Shown one piece after another: positions 17,174 to 25,167 of a stretch of DNA of 38,395 nucleotides (position 1 is the stretch's first letter; each line of letters begins with the position of its first letter). The stretch is from Candidatus Kerfeldbacteria bacterium CG_4_10_14_0_8_um_filter_42_10 (GTDB lineage: Bacteria > Patescibacteriota > Patescibacteriia > UM-FILTER-42-10): assembly GCA_002784945.1 (NCBI GenBank), contig PFMD01000028.1, positions 1 to 38,395 on the forward strand. Direction: 5' to 3'. The translations under genes were made by a program, and so were the position numbers. Under the pieces are notes generated by a model. That model saw only the letters and a list, made by a program, of their open reading frames with translations. It was not told the DNA's origin and searched no databases.

Positions 17174-17217
17174 TTCCGTAAGAAAGCGCGAATACGTATT
17201 CGCGCTTTCTTACGGAA
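17174..17217. repeat. perfect 44-bp spacerless palindrome
   Basis: TTCCGTAAGAAAGCGCGAATAC|GTATTCGCGCTTTCTTACGGAA. Confidence 0.95.
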
Positions 17218-17269
17218 ATTTATGAGTAATCAACCCGATACACTTTCTCTCGAAAGTGTCCGGATCAAC

Positions 17270-17462
17270 AAAAAAATTACCCCGGGCCGTAAGGTTGTAA
17301 CCCGGGGGTGTCCGATCAAGTCTCCGTGAAAGTGCAAGGACACGGCCCACTTCCAGGATATCCCTGTCTAACCCTTATGAGACCGGGAAACGTCTTTCTG
17401 AGTTCCTCCCTGGCTGCGGCAGGAACTATACTTACCAGAAGCCCGCTAGGCCGACTCGGTGA
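17270..17462 (-). ncRNA. candidate structured ncRNA of unknown family (about 193 nt)
   Basis: Minus-strand promoter 17469-17497, no ORF, internal stems AGTTCCT/AGGAACT, GTGTCC/GGACAC and CGGCC/GGCCG, ending in terminator ACCCCGGG/CCCGGGGG (17279-17286/17301-17308) plus a U7 tract. Confidence 0.6.
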
Positions 17463-17468
17463 TTGTTA

Positions 17469-17497
17469 ATACTATTAAATGCGGTGAATTATGTCAA
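17469..17497 (-). promoter_or_regulatory. sigma70-like promoter (TTGACA-17-TAGTAT) on minus strand
   Basis: Reverse complement of TGTCAA (17492-17497) and ATACTA (17469-17474), 17-nt spacer. Confidence 0.75.
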
Positions 17498-17609
17498 TAG
17501 TAGATGATTTTATATCCCTAATATTTTGACATTATTCGTAAAAGGTATAAATTGGAATAATCATCAATATCAGTTCGTTAACAAAAACCCATATAAATTG
17601 AGGTCTGCC

Positions 17610-18872
17610 ATGAAAATCACCGTCCTGCGATTGATTGCGGCAATACTACTTATTACCGCCACAAGCTCCTGTAATAAAAACCCTGAAAATCCAATTGACG
17701 AACCGGTTATTCCCGGCTTCGGCAATTTGGTAATTCAAAGCCAACCTCTAGGAGCGCAAATCTGGATAACGGACTGGCTGAGCGACAGCCTGGCCGGAAT
17801 CACACCCGACACTCTGTTCAACCTGGCCAGCGGCGCCTGCGACCTTAGGCTGACCATGCCCGGCTATCTGCCCATTGATTTTACAGCGGTGGTTGTCGGC
17901 GATGACACCACCTTGGTAAACATTTCCATGGAAAACGCCCCTCCCTACAAAATCTTCTACATTAAGGGCGATTCTATGTTTACCATGGCCATGGACAGTC
18001 TTTACCCCGTGGTATTCGATACCGGCGGCTATACCAGCTCTTGGGCTTTAACCACCCAAATCTACAGTTCACCGGACAACAGCATGCTTGCTTACAGCAA
18101 CCAGGGCGGCATCGGAATGGTAATCAGGAATGTTAGCGGAAGTCTTGTTTCCTCGTTTCAGTACGGTTCGCGGGCCAATTCGTTCAATTGGTCGCACGAA
18201 GGAAACAAAGTCGTCAATGGCGTTTACTATGATGGCCTCTACGTTTATGACCTGGCAACAAACCAATCAACCAAAATTTACGACACTCCTGGTCAAACCT
18301 ACGACCATTGCCCGTCCTACTCGCCCGATGATAGCAAAATCGCCTTTGTCAACCATTCTTACGGTGGCTATAACAGCTGGGTGAGAATGATTAACTCGAA
18401 CGGAAGCAATGCGCAATCGTTAATCTGGCATTCCGTTACCGGTCAAACGATTTACGATGAAGAGCTGGACATTACCTGGGTTGCGGCTAATAAAGTACTG
18501 TACAAAATTTACTACCTCGGAATTTTCCAGGTAACCATCAATCCGGGTGACACAACCGAGCAACCGGTCGGACCTGAATACGCCATGTACTTGCGCGTTT
18601 CTCCCGATCAGCAGCACTATGCCTTTTACCGATCCTACCAGACAACGGAATGGGGTCTGTATCTTGGCGACATCCAAAATTGGCAGGCAACGCTTTTGGT
18701 CCAACGGCCAGTCAAAGGCATCGCCTGGTCTCCGAATAGTGATGCCATTGCCTTTACCAATGACGATGGCATTTGGTGGTGCAAGCTGGACGGCACGCTT
18801 TACCACTTGGTCAAATGGCCACTTCCCCACCCCTATTATTTTGGTTCGTTCAGCATTTGCGTTGTACCTTAA
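17610..18872 (+). CDS. lipoprotein with PEGA-like domain and TolB/PD40-like beta-propeller repeats
   Basis: In-frame ATG at 17610 gives signal peptide MKITVLRLIAAILLITATSSC (lipobox); PEGA-like LVIQSQPLGAQIWI...GITPDTL; SPDNSMLAYS, SPDDSKIAFV, SPDQQHYAFY, SPNSDAIAFT. Confidence 0.85.
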   Translation: MKITVLRLIAAILLITATSSCNKNPENPIDEPVIPGFGNLVIQSQPLGAQIWITDWLSDSLAGITPDTLFNLASGACDLRLTMPGYLPIDFTAVVVGDDTTLVNISMENAPPYKIFYIKGDSMFTMAMDSLYPVVFDTGGYTSSWALTTQIYSSPDNSMLAYSNQGGIGMVIRNVSGSLVSSFQYGSRANSFNWSHEGNKVVNGVYYDGLYVYDLATNQSTKIYDTPGQTYDHCPSYSPDDSKIAFVNHSYGGYNSWVRMINSNGSNAQSLIWHSVTGQTIYDEELDITWVAANKVLYKIYYLGIFQVTINPGDTTEQPVGPEYAMYLRVSPDQQHYAFYRSYQTTEWGLYLGDIQNWQATLLVQRPVKGIAWSPNSDAIAFTNDDGIWWCKLDGTLYHLVKWPLPHPYYFGSFSICVVP

Positions 18873-18896
18873 ATCACAAATCACAAAATGCTATAC

Positions 18897-18923
18897 CCGG
18901 GAATCCCCTTTCCCGGTTTTTTT
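18897..18923 (+). terminator. Rho-independent terminator
   Basis: CCGGGAA-tcccct-TTCCCGG-TTTTTTT. Confidence 0.85.
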
Positions 18924-18976
18924 ATCTATAAGAAACTATGATGACTGGTTGTAAATCCACAGCAAATTGCCATTTT

Positions 18977-19078
18977 ATCCCCACACCCTTCCGAATACCC
19001 TGTCCCGTTAAGCGGGAACGAAAGGATCATATTAAGCCTTTCCTTTGGAACTAATACCCCACCAGAAGGTGTGGGGAT
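18977..19078. repeat. multi-branched inverted-repeat element abutting the typA stop codon
   Basis: ATCCCCACACCCTTC (18977-18991)/GAAGGTGTGGGGAT (19065-19078) outer stem; inner GTCCCG-ttaa-GCGGGAAC and AAAGG/CCTTT stems. Confidence 0.65.
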
Positions 19079-20872
19079 TTATTCATCCTGGCGTTTGTGC
19101 CGGGTTCTTTCGAGAGCGGATAAATATTTTTTGCACAACCTAATGCTCTTGGGCGTAACTTCTAGATATTCATCATCATGTATAATGCTTAAAGCGCTTT
19201 CTAGGGTCAGCTCTACGGGAGCGGTCAGCCTAATGGCATCATCGGAACCAGAAGCTCGCATATTGGTTAAGTTCTTACCTTTGATCGGATTCACCACTAA
19301 ATCATTGCCTTTGGCCACATTACCAATAACCATGCCTTCGTAAACCGCGACGTTGGCTCCCAGATAAAGCGTGCCCCTCTCTTCCAGATTAGCCAGGGAA
19401 TAAGCGGAGGTCTTGCCGTTAAAGCCGGAAACCATGGAACCTAATTCGCTTTTTTCTATGGCGCCGGCATAGGGTTTAAAACCTAAAACATGCGTGCATA
19501 AAATGCCCTCGCCCCGGGTATCCACCACGAATTCATTGCGGTAGCCTAAAAGACCTCTGGTGGGAATTTCAAAAATCAAGCGGGTCGTACCCTGGTGGGC
19601 TTTGATGCTTAAAAGCTGGCCGCGGCGTTTGGATATTTTTTCAATAACCACGCCGGAATTTTTTTCCGGCACATCAATGGTTAATTCTTCAAAAGGTTCC
19701 AGCTTAACGCCGTTTTCTTCTTTGATGATTACTTGGGGCTGGGAAACTTGCAGTTCATAGCCTTCGCGCCTGATATTTTCCAGTAAAATGGCGATATGCA
19801 ATTCGCCCCGGCCACAGACTTTATAATAGGCCGTTTCGGAAAAATCGATTTTCAAGCCGACATTGACCTCTAATTCCTTGCGCAGGCGCTCCTTAAGCTG
19901 GCTATTGGTCACGAATTTGCCTTCTTTTCCGGCAAAAGGAGAATTGTTCACCAAAAAATTCAAAGAGATGGTCGGTTCATCAATGCTAATGGCCGGCAGC
20001 GGAGCTTGGCTTTCGTTCTCGGCAATGGTTTCGCCAATATCAATATCGGGCATGCCCGCAATCATCACAATGTCTCCGGCCGAAACTTCGGATACTTCCT
20101 TGCGCTCTAATCCATGAAAAGTGAATAGCTTGGTGATTTTACCCCGGCGCGGCTCAAGGCCTTTAGAACTGAGCACTCGGACTTCTTGAGCGGATTTGAC
20201 CTTTCCGGAATAAACGCGGCAAATGGCCAAACGCCCTAAAAAATTATCATAAGCCAAATTAAAAGGCTGGGCGGCAAACAATTCGGAGGCTGACTCCTCG
20301 GGCACGGCCGGCACATGTTTCAAAATAAGATCCAAAAGCGGATTTAAATCGGCCGATTCGTCTTCCAGATTCATTTTAGCCAGACCTAATTTGGAAGCGG
20401 CGTAAATTACCGGAAAATCCAATTGCTCGTCGCTGGCTCCCAAATCCAAAAATAATTCGTAAACCATTTCCGCCACTTCTTCAGGGCGTGCCGCCGGCTT
20501 GTCAATTTTATTGATTACCGCAATCGGTTTCAAGCCCAGTTCCAGCGACTTCTTTAAAACAAACTTGGTCTGGGGCATAGGGCCTTCTTGGGCATCCACC
20601 AAAAGTAAAACGCAGTCAATGGAACGCAAAATGCGCTCCACTTCGGAACTGAAATCGGCATGGCCGGGAGTATCCACGATATTAATCTTGGTGCCATTAT
20701 AAAACACTGAGGTGTTTTTCGAATAAATCGTAATGCCCCTTTCCTTTTCCAGGGTGTTGCTGTCCATGGTAACAGTACCGTCAGTCATGCCGGTCTGTTT
20801 CATTAAAGCGTCCGTTAAAGTTGTTTTGCCATGATCGACATGCGCGATAATGGCGATATTTCTTATTTCCAT
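19079..20872 (-). CDS. typA: translational GTPase TypA/BipA
   Basis: 597 aa; AHVDHGKTTLTDALMKQTG, ERGITI, DTPGHADF, NKIDKP, GRGELHIAILLENIRREGYEL. Confidence 0.97.
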   Translation of the reverse strand: MEIRNIAIIAHVDHGKTTLTDALMKQTGMTDGTVTMDSNTLEKERGITIYSKNTSVFYNGTKINIVDTPGHADFSSEVERILRSIDCVLLLVDAQEGPMPQTKFVLKKSLELGLKPIAVINKIDKPAARPEEVAEMVYELFLDLGASDEQLDFPVIYAASKLGLAKMNLEDESADLNPLLDLILKHVPAVPEESASELFAAQPFNLAYDNFLGRLAICRVYSGKVKSAQEVRVLSSKGLEPRRGKITKLFTFHGLERKEVSEVSAGDIVMIAGMPDIDIGETIAENESQAPLPAISIDEPTISLNFLVNNSPFAGKEGKFVTNSQLKERLRKELEVNVGLKIDFSETAYYKVCGRGELHIAILLENIRREGYELQVSQPQVIIKEENGVKLEPFEELTIDVPEKNSGVVIEKISKRRGQLLSIKAHQGTTRLIFEIPTRGLLGYRNEFVVDTRGEGILCTHVLGFKPYAGAIEKSELGSMVSGFNGKTSAYSLANLEERGTLYLGANVAVYEGMVIGNVAKGNDLVVNPIKGKNLTNMRASGSDDAIRLTAPVELTLESALSIIHDDEYLEVTPKSIRLCKKYLSALERTRHKRQDE

Positions 20873-20976
20873 AATTATTCGCTATTTAAAAAAATTACCG
20901 TCTCTTGTAATTTTTCAAACAAGTATGATACATCATTATAATTTAATTTTTATTTTTAATCAAGTATTGATGGTAT

Positions 20977-21015
20977 AAAAAAAGCCCGATGGTATCGATA
21001 CATCAACCAGCGGGC
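20977..21015 (-). terminator. Rho-independent terminator for pepT
   Basis: GCCCGCTGGTTGATG...CATCGGGC then TTTTTTT on the minus strand. Confidence 0.7.
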
Positions 21016-21067
21016 GGGTAATCCAGATAAATTTGAAAGACTCTTTTTGTAAGGAGCATGCTGATGT

Positions 21068-22315
21068 TCAGCGCGTCATTTGCGCGTAGCTGGTGATCGC
21101 GTCGAGAAGGACAGTTACGGTCGTTTCCATCTCCTCCTGGATCAGGTGCTCGTGCACGCCGTGTATGCGTCGGCTGCCGTAACCCAGGTTCGGCGATGGA
21201 ATATCCGAATAAGCCATGCCGAACATGGCGCCGTCGGTTCCGGCGCGGACGCGGTGTTCCCGGGGAGTGAGCCCGTTTTTCCGAAGAGCGTTGAAAATCG
21301 GGTCGAGCATTTCCGGGTGGGCCTTGATGGCCGGTTCGATGTTGATGTACTGCACCTCCGGCTCCCCTACCGTGAACGCGACGTCGTAACGTTCGGCCGC
21401 GATCTTGGCCAGGCGGGCCACCGTACCGTGAAGCAACGAAATTTCATCCCGCTCGAAGGTGCGCGGGATCACCGTAATCTGGGCCAGGGCAGCCGTGAAA
21501 GGACGAGTCGCGGGAACGTAGAGGAACGACTGGGCGCCGCTGCTCTGAGTGGGCATGACTTCGTTACCCAGCCTGTCCACAAAGCAACTACCCGCGTAAT
21601 GGGCGCAACGCAGATGCCCGCCGTCTTCCCCGGGATGGGCATCGACGCCTTTGAATTCAACATCCACACTCACACCGATGAAACACGCGGTGTCCACGGC
21701 TTCCGGTTCCTTGCCGTCCACGGTCAGGAAGAGCTTCCACTGGTCAACCACTTCCTTGGGCAGGAATTTGACGCCGACTTCGCCGATTTCTTCGTCCACG
21801 CAGACCCAAACCCAGATGGGGCCGTGCGCCATGCCGCTAATGAGCATCTCCTCAATGGCGGTGACGGTCGCGGCCGCGCCACCTTTGTCATCCGCGCCCA
21901 AAAGCGTCGTGCCATCCGAAGTAATGATGTGCTTGCCTTCCAGACCAACGAGTTCACTGGCCGGAATAATCACGCCGTTGTTGGGCAGAACGATGTCTCC
22001 GCCCTGGTAGTGGTGAACGATGGGCTTGGCCAGTCCTTCGCAGCCGAAATAGGTATCGACATGAAAAACCAGCGCAATTCCCGGCGTATTCTCGAAACCC
22101 GGCGTGGCCGGAATCTCGATCAGCTTGGACCCGTCGCCGAGACGGACCATCTGCGTTTCCAGAATGCCCATCTGGATGAATTCCCCGGCGATTTTTTCCA
22201 CCAGCACGAGTTCATTGGGATTACTCGGGTGAGGCGGATCAACGCCGGGCGTGGGTTGCACCGATCTGGTGTCCATCTGGACGTACTCCAGAAATCGGTC
22301 GTTTACACTTCTCAT
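21068..22315 (-). CDS. pepT: peptidase T (M20 family tripeptidase)
   Basis: 415 aa; VFHVDTY, TLLGADDKGGAAATVTAIEEM, VCVDEEIGEVGV, HPGEDGG, RAGTDGAMFGMAYSDIPSPNLGYGSRRIHGVHE. Confidence 0.95.
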   Translation of the reverse strand: MRSVNDRFLEYVQMDTRSVQPTPGVDPPHPSNPNELVLVEKIAGEFIQMGILETQMVRLGDGSKLIEIPATPGFENTPGIALVFHVDTYFGCEGLAKPIVHHYQGGDIVLPNNGVIIPASELVGLEGKHIITSDGTTLLGADDKGGAAATVTAIEEMLISGMAHGPIWVWVCVDEEIGEVGVKFLPKEVVDQWKLFLTVDGKEPEAVDTACFIGVSVDVEFKGVDAHPGEDGGHLRCAHYAGSCFVDRLGNEVMPTQSSGAQSFLYVPATRPFTAALAQITVIPRTFERDEISLLHGTVARLAKIAAERYDVAFTVGEPEVQYINIEPAIKAHPEMLDPIFNALRKNGLTPREHRVRAGTDGAMFGMAYSDIPSPNLGYGSRRIHGVHEHLIQEEMETTVTVLLDAITSYAQMTR

Positions 22316-22427
22316 CTGGACAACTCCAATGGTATGAACATCCTTGAGCTTCTTTATCTCAAGGTTTGTGGCCTTATCTAAACATAATGATGAAAAACGG
22401 TCAATATTATTTAGAAACAGTTTACCA

Positions 22428-22457
22428 TTGACAATAAATCATTTTTTCGACTATACT
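22428..22457 (+). promoter_or_regulatory. sigma70-like promoter (TTGACA-18-TATACT)
   Basis: TTGACA 22428-22433; TATACT 22452-22457; upstream of the helicase gene. Confidence 0.75.
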
Positions 22458-22497
22458 TGATGCTTATTAATAACGGATAACCAATCCAACCAATCAC

Positions 22498-23784
22498 ATG
22501 ACTTTATTAACCAACGAAAACCAGAGTTTTGACGGCCTAGGGATAGCGCCGAAAATTTTGGAAATACTGGATAACCTAAAATTCATCACCCCGACCCCCA
22601 TCCAGCGCCAATCCATTCCGGCGGCCTGCGAAGGCAAAGATATTATGGGCGTAGCCCAGACCGGCACCGGCAAGACGCTGGCCTTTGGCATTCCCATGAT
22701 TCAGCGGCTGGCTCAAATGAAGGGCTCAAAAGGACTGGTTATTCTACCCACTCGTGAACTGGCCATTCAGGTTAATGAGAGCTTACTGCAAATCGGCAAA
22801 AGCATCGGATTAAAAACCGCCATTCTAATCGGCGGCGAATCACCCAACCGGCAATTGCAGGCCTTAAGAAAAAACCCTCACGTTATTATTGCCACTCCCG
22901 GTCGGTTAAACGATCATCTGGAGCAAAAAAATATTAAGCTTGATCAGGTTAAAATTTTAGTGCTGGATGAAGCCGACCGCATGCTGGATATGGGTTTTGT
23001 TCCGCAGATTAACCGGATCGTCCAGCACGTGCCCCGCAACCGTCAAACCATGCTGTTCTCGGCCACCATGCCAAAGGAAATAATCAGTTTAGCCACCAGT
23101 TACATGAAGCTTCCGATTCGGGTAGAGGTGGCGCCTTCCGGCACGATTTCGCAAAAAGTCACCCAGGAACTATTTTTTGTCGGCAACAGCTCTAAATTGC
23201 CGCTGTTGGAAAAAGTTTTGAGCGAGTACCGCGGCAGCGTTTTAATCTTCAGCCGAACCAAATTTTCCGCCAAAAAAATCGCCCGCTCCCTAAGGAACGT
23301 CGGGCACAGCGCCACGGAAATTCATTCTAACCGCTCGCTTAACCAGCGGATCGAAGCCATGTCCGGCTTTAAGCTGGGCAAATACCGCATTATGGTCGCT
23401 ACGGATATTGCCTCGCGCGGCATTGATGTGGCGGGCATTGAACTGGTAATCAACTACGATTTGCCAAAAAATCCCGAAGATTACGTGCATCGCATCGGAA
23501 GGACCGCCCGCGCCGGCCACCAGGGACACGCCATCTCTTTTGCCACTCCGGACCAATCAAAAGACGTCCGAAACATTGAAAAACTGATTAAGACCCAGCT
23601 GTTAGTTTCGCCTTTGCCGAAACTGGCGGCAAAACAGGCTGCGCCAAACCAAGAAAGGCCTTTCCGGGAATTCCAGCCGTCGGCCAAACACAGACCTTCA
23701 CGCCGTTTTAATGACGGATACTCATCGCGAGAGGGTTCAAAAAAATTCTTCCAAAGAAAGCCGAGAAAATATAAAAGATTTTAA
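22498..23784 (+). CDS. DEAD-box RNA helicase
   Basis: 428 aa; AQTGTGKT, PTRELA, VLDEADRMLDMGF, SATMP, HRIGRTARAG; basic C-terminal tail. Confidence 0.97.
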   Translation: MTLLTNENQSFDGLGIAPKILEILDNLKFITPTPIQRQSIPAACEGKDIMGVAQTGTGKTLAFGIPMIQRLAQMKGSKGLVILPTRELAIQVNESLLQIGKSIGLKTAILIGGESPNRQLQALRKNPHVIIATPGRLNDHLEQKNIKLDQVKILVLDEADRMLDMGFVPQINRIVQHVPRNRQTMLFSATMPKEIISLATSYMKLPIRVEVAPSGTISQKVTQELFFVGNSSKLPLLEKVLSEYRGSVLIFSRTKFSAKKIARSLRNVGHSATEIHSNRSLNQRIEAMSGFKLGKYRIMVATDIASRGIDVAGIELVINYDLPKNPEDYVHRIGRTARAGHQGHAISFATPDQSKDVRNIEKLIKTQLLVSPLPKLAAKQAAPNQERPFREFQPSAKHRPSRRFNDGYSSREGSKKFFQRKPRKYKRF

Positions 23785-23806
23785 AAACCGGTAAAATCAA
23801 TCAGCC

Positions 23807-23833
23807 AAAAAACCGCCTTTCAGCGGTTTTTTT
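23807..23833. terminator. bidirectional terminator
   Basis: AAAAAACCGC-ctttca-GCGGTTTTTTT between convergent genes. Confidence 0.85.
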
Positions 23834-23865
23834 AATAAATCGAAATCCTGTTTGAATCAGTCTCG

Positions 23866-24453
23866 CTATTTTTTCGCTTTTTTGGCCGACGTTTTTTTAA
23901 CCGAAGGTTTTTTAGCCGTTTTTCCGTTGGCGGCAGATTTACCCTTGGCGGATTTTTCTATTTTTTTAACCGCTTTTGGCGCAGCTTCTTTTGGCGCCGA
24001 CTTTTTTTCCGAAGCCGGGACCAGCACTTTTAGAATTTGATCTAGTTTGCTGTTCAGAATGTCGAACTGTTTACTGGACTGTTCGCCGCCACCGCCCCTA
24101 TTTTTTTTACCGCCTTTTTTTTCAAAACAATCATTGCAGTAAACCGGTTTTCCTGCAGTAGGTTTAAAAGGAACCTCACAGGCCTTGCCGCAGATGTCGC
24201 AGGTTGCGGCGAACATTCTTTTTTCTTCAAAGCTGGGCCTGCGGTAATCTTCCTTTCGACCCCTTTTATTTTCAAAACAGCTGCTGCAGTATACCGGTTT
24301 ATCCCCACTGGGTTTAAAAGGAACTTCGCATTCTTTGCCACATTCCGCGCAAGTTGCTTGGTACATCTGTCTGTCATTATCTCTGCCCCCAAAACCCCGC
24401 GTGTTAAAACCTCCTCCTCTGCTTAATTTGCCACCTCGATTGAAATTTTTCAT
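23866..24453 (-). CDS. tandem zinc-ribbon (CxxC) protein with lysine/alanine-rich tail
   Basis: 195 aa; two repeats CAECGKECEVPFKPSGDKPVYCSSCF and CDICGKACEVPFKPTAGKPVYCNDCF; histone H1-like C-terminus. Confidence 0.85.
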   Translation of the reverse strand: MKNFNRGGKLSRGGGFNTRGFGGRDNDRQMYQATCAECGKECEVPFKPSGDKPVYCSSCFENKRGRKEDYRRPSFEEKRMFAATCDICGKACEVPFKPTAGKPVYCNDCFEKKGGKKNRGGGGEQSSKQFDILNSKLDQILKVLVPASEKKSAPKEAAPKAVKKIEKSAKGKSAANGKTAKKPSVKKTSAKKAKK

Positions 24454-24490
24454 GGTTTATTATCGTTAGTAAATGAATTTTGACACTTGT

Positions 24491-24519
24491 ATAGTACTTC
24501 TTCCTCGCTTAAAAATCAA
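24491..24519 (-). promoter_or_regulatory. sigma70-like promoter (TTGATT-17-TACTAT)
   Basis: Minus strand upstream of the zinc-ribbon gene. Confidence 0.5.
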
Positions 24520-24759
24520 TTACTTTATGCTGGCGCTAGGAATGATTTGCACGGAGCGGGTAATGGGCTAAGGAATGAAATGTGGGGATCAGGGTTTCAA
24601 GACACACTCCTTTTTCCCATTCCGAAACGCACTGCGCACTCCCACTTTCCTTTTTGTAAATTCCAAACCCTGCTTCTTTAGACTTTCCTATTAGAAGAAT
24701 AAACCCTCCCCGAGGTGCTCTTTACTTGTTAAAAAATAATCCTGGATTTATTCCAGGTT

Positions 24760-24945
24760 TTACCATTCCGTATCCTTTTTCCGATTGGCTTTTTGGGCTG
24801 ATATTCTTGCTTTAAACATCTTATCACCGATCGAAGCCGAGTCTAATACTCCGATGGCGGCCATGATCGCCTCTTTTTCTTCTTGAGAAAAAGAATGCTT
24901 TTCCATTGCCTTCGATAAAATCTCGATGGCTCTTTTGTATTCCAT
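24760..24945 (-). CDS. conserved-looking small hypothetical protein
   Basis: 61 aa, MEYKRAIEILSKAMEKHSFSQEEKEAIMAAIGVLDSASIGDKMFKARISAQKANRKKDTEW; followed by a CCTGGA/TCCAGG hairpin plus T-run on the minus strand. Confidence 0.65.
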   Translation of the reverse strand: MEYKRAIEILSKAMEKHSFSQEEKEAIMAAIGVLDSASIGDKMFKARISAQKANRKKDTEW

Positions 24946-25035
24946 TTTTCGTCTGTTAAAAACGATGTACGATTAATAATCCGAGCAATGGCTTCAATCG
25001 CCGCCGCTTTCAAAAATTCGCGAGATATTACTGTA

Positions 25036-25109
25036 TGGCTGGGGAGGTAGGATTCGAACCTACGATCATGGAGCCAGAATCCATTGCCTTGCCGCTTGGC
25101 TACTCCCCA
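25036..25109 (-). tRNA. tRNA-Gln (CUG anticodon), CCA encoded
   Basis: Minus strand TGGGGAGTAGCCAAGCGGCAAGGCAATGGATTCTGGCTCCATGATCGTAGGTTCGAATCCTACCTCCCCAGCCA; acceptor TGGGGAG/CTCCCCA, anticodon stem ATGGA/TCCAT, loop TTCTGGC. Confidence 0.93.
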
Positions 25110-25111
25110 AT

Positions 25112-25166
25112 ATCTAAACCTTACAATTACCAGTTTTAATTTTCAATTACTAATTACTAATTACCA
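25112..25166. repeat. TACTAATT/TTACCAGT word repeat between tRNA-Gln and dnaX
   Basis: acaattaccagttttaattttcaattactaattactaattaccagtta. Confidence 0.5.
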
Positions 25167-25167
25167 G

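Noticed and set aside
17270-17462. Identification as 6S, RNase P, tmRNA or SRP RNA
   Set aside because: I compared by eye with remembered consensus motifs and found no convincing match, so no family name is claimed.
17526-17609. N-terminal extension of the propeller lipoprotein ORF (TTG start at 17526)
   Set aside because: The ATG at 17610 gives a proper signal peptide and lipobox, and is preceded by GAGG.
21080-22381. 433-aa + strand ORF opposite pepT
   Set aside because: Antisense shadow of a GC-rich gene; pepT on the minus strand has all M20 motifs, while the + strand product has no recognisable domain.
24487-24681. 64-aa + strand ORF in the structured 24.5-24.7 kb segment
   Set aside because: No SD, starts inside a promoter-like region, and low protein likeness; the segment is better considered as RNA or repeat.
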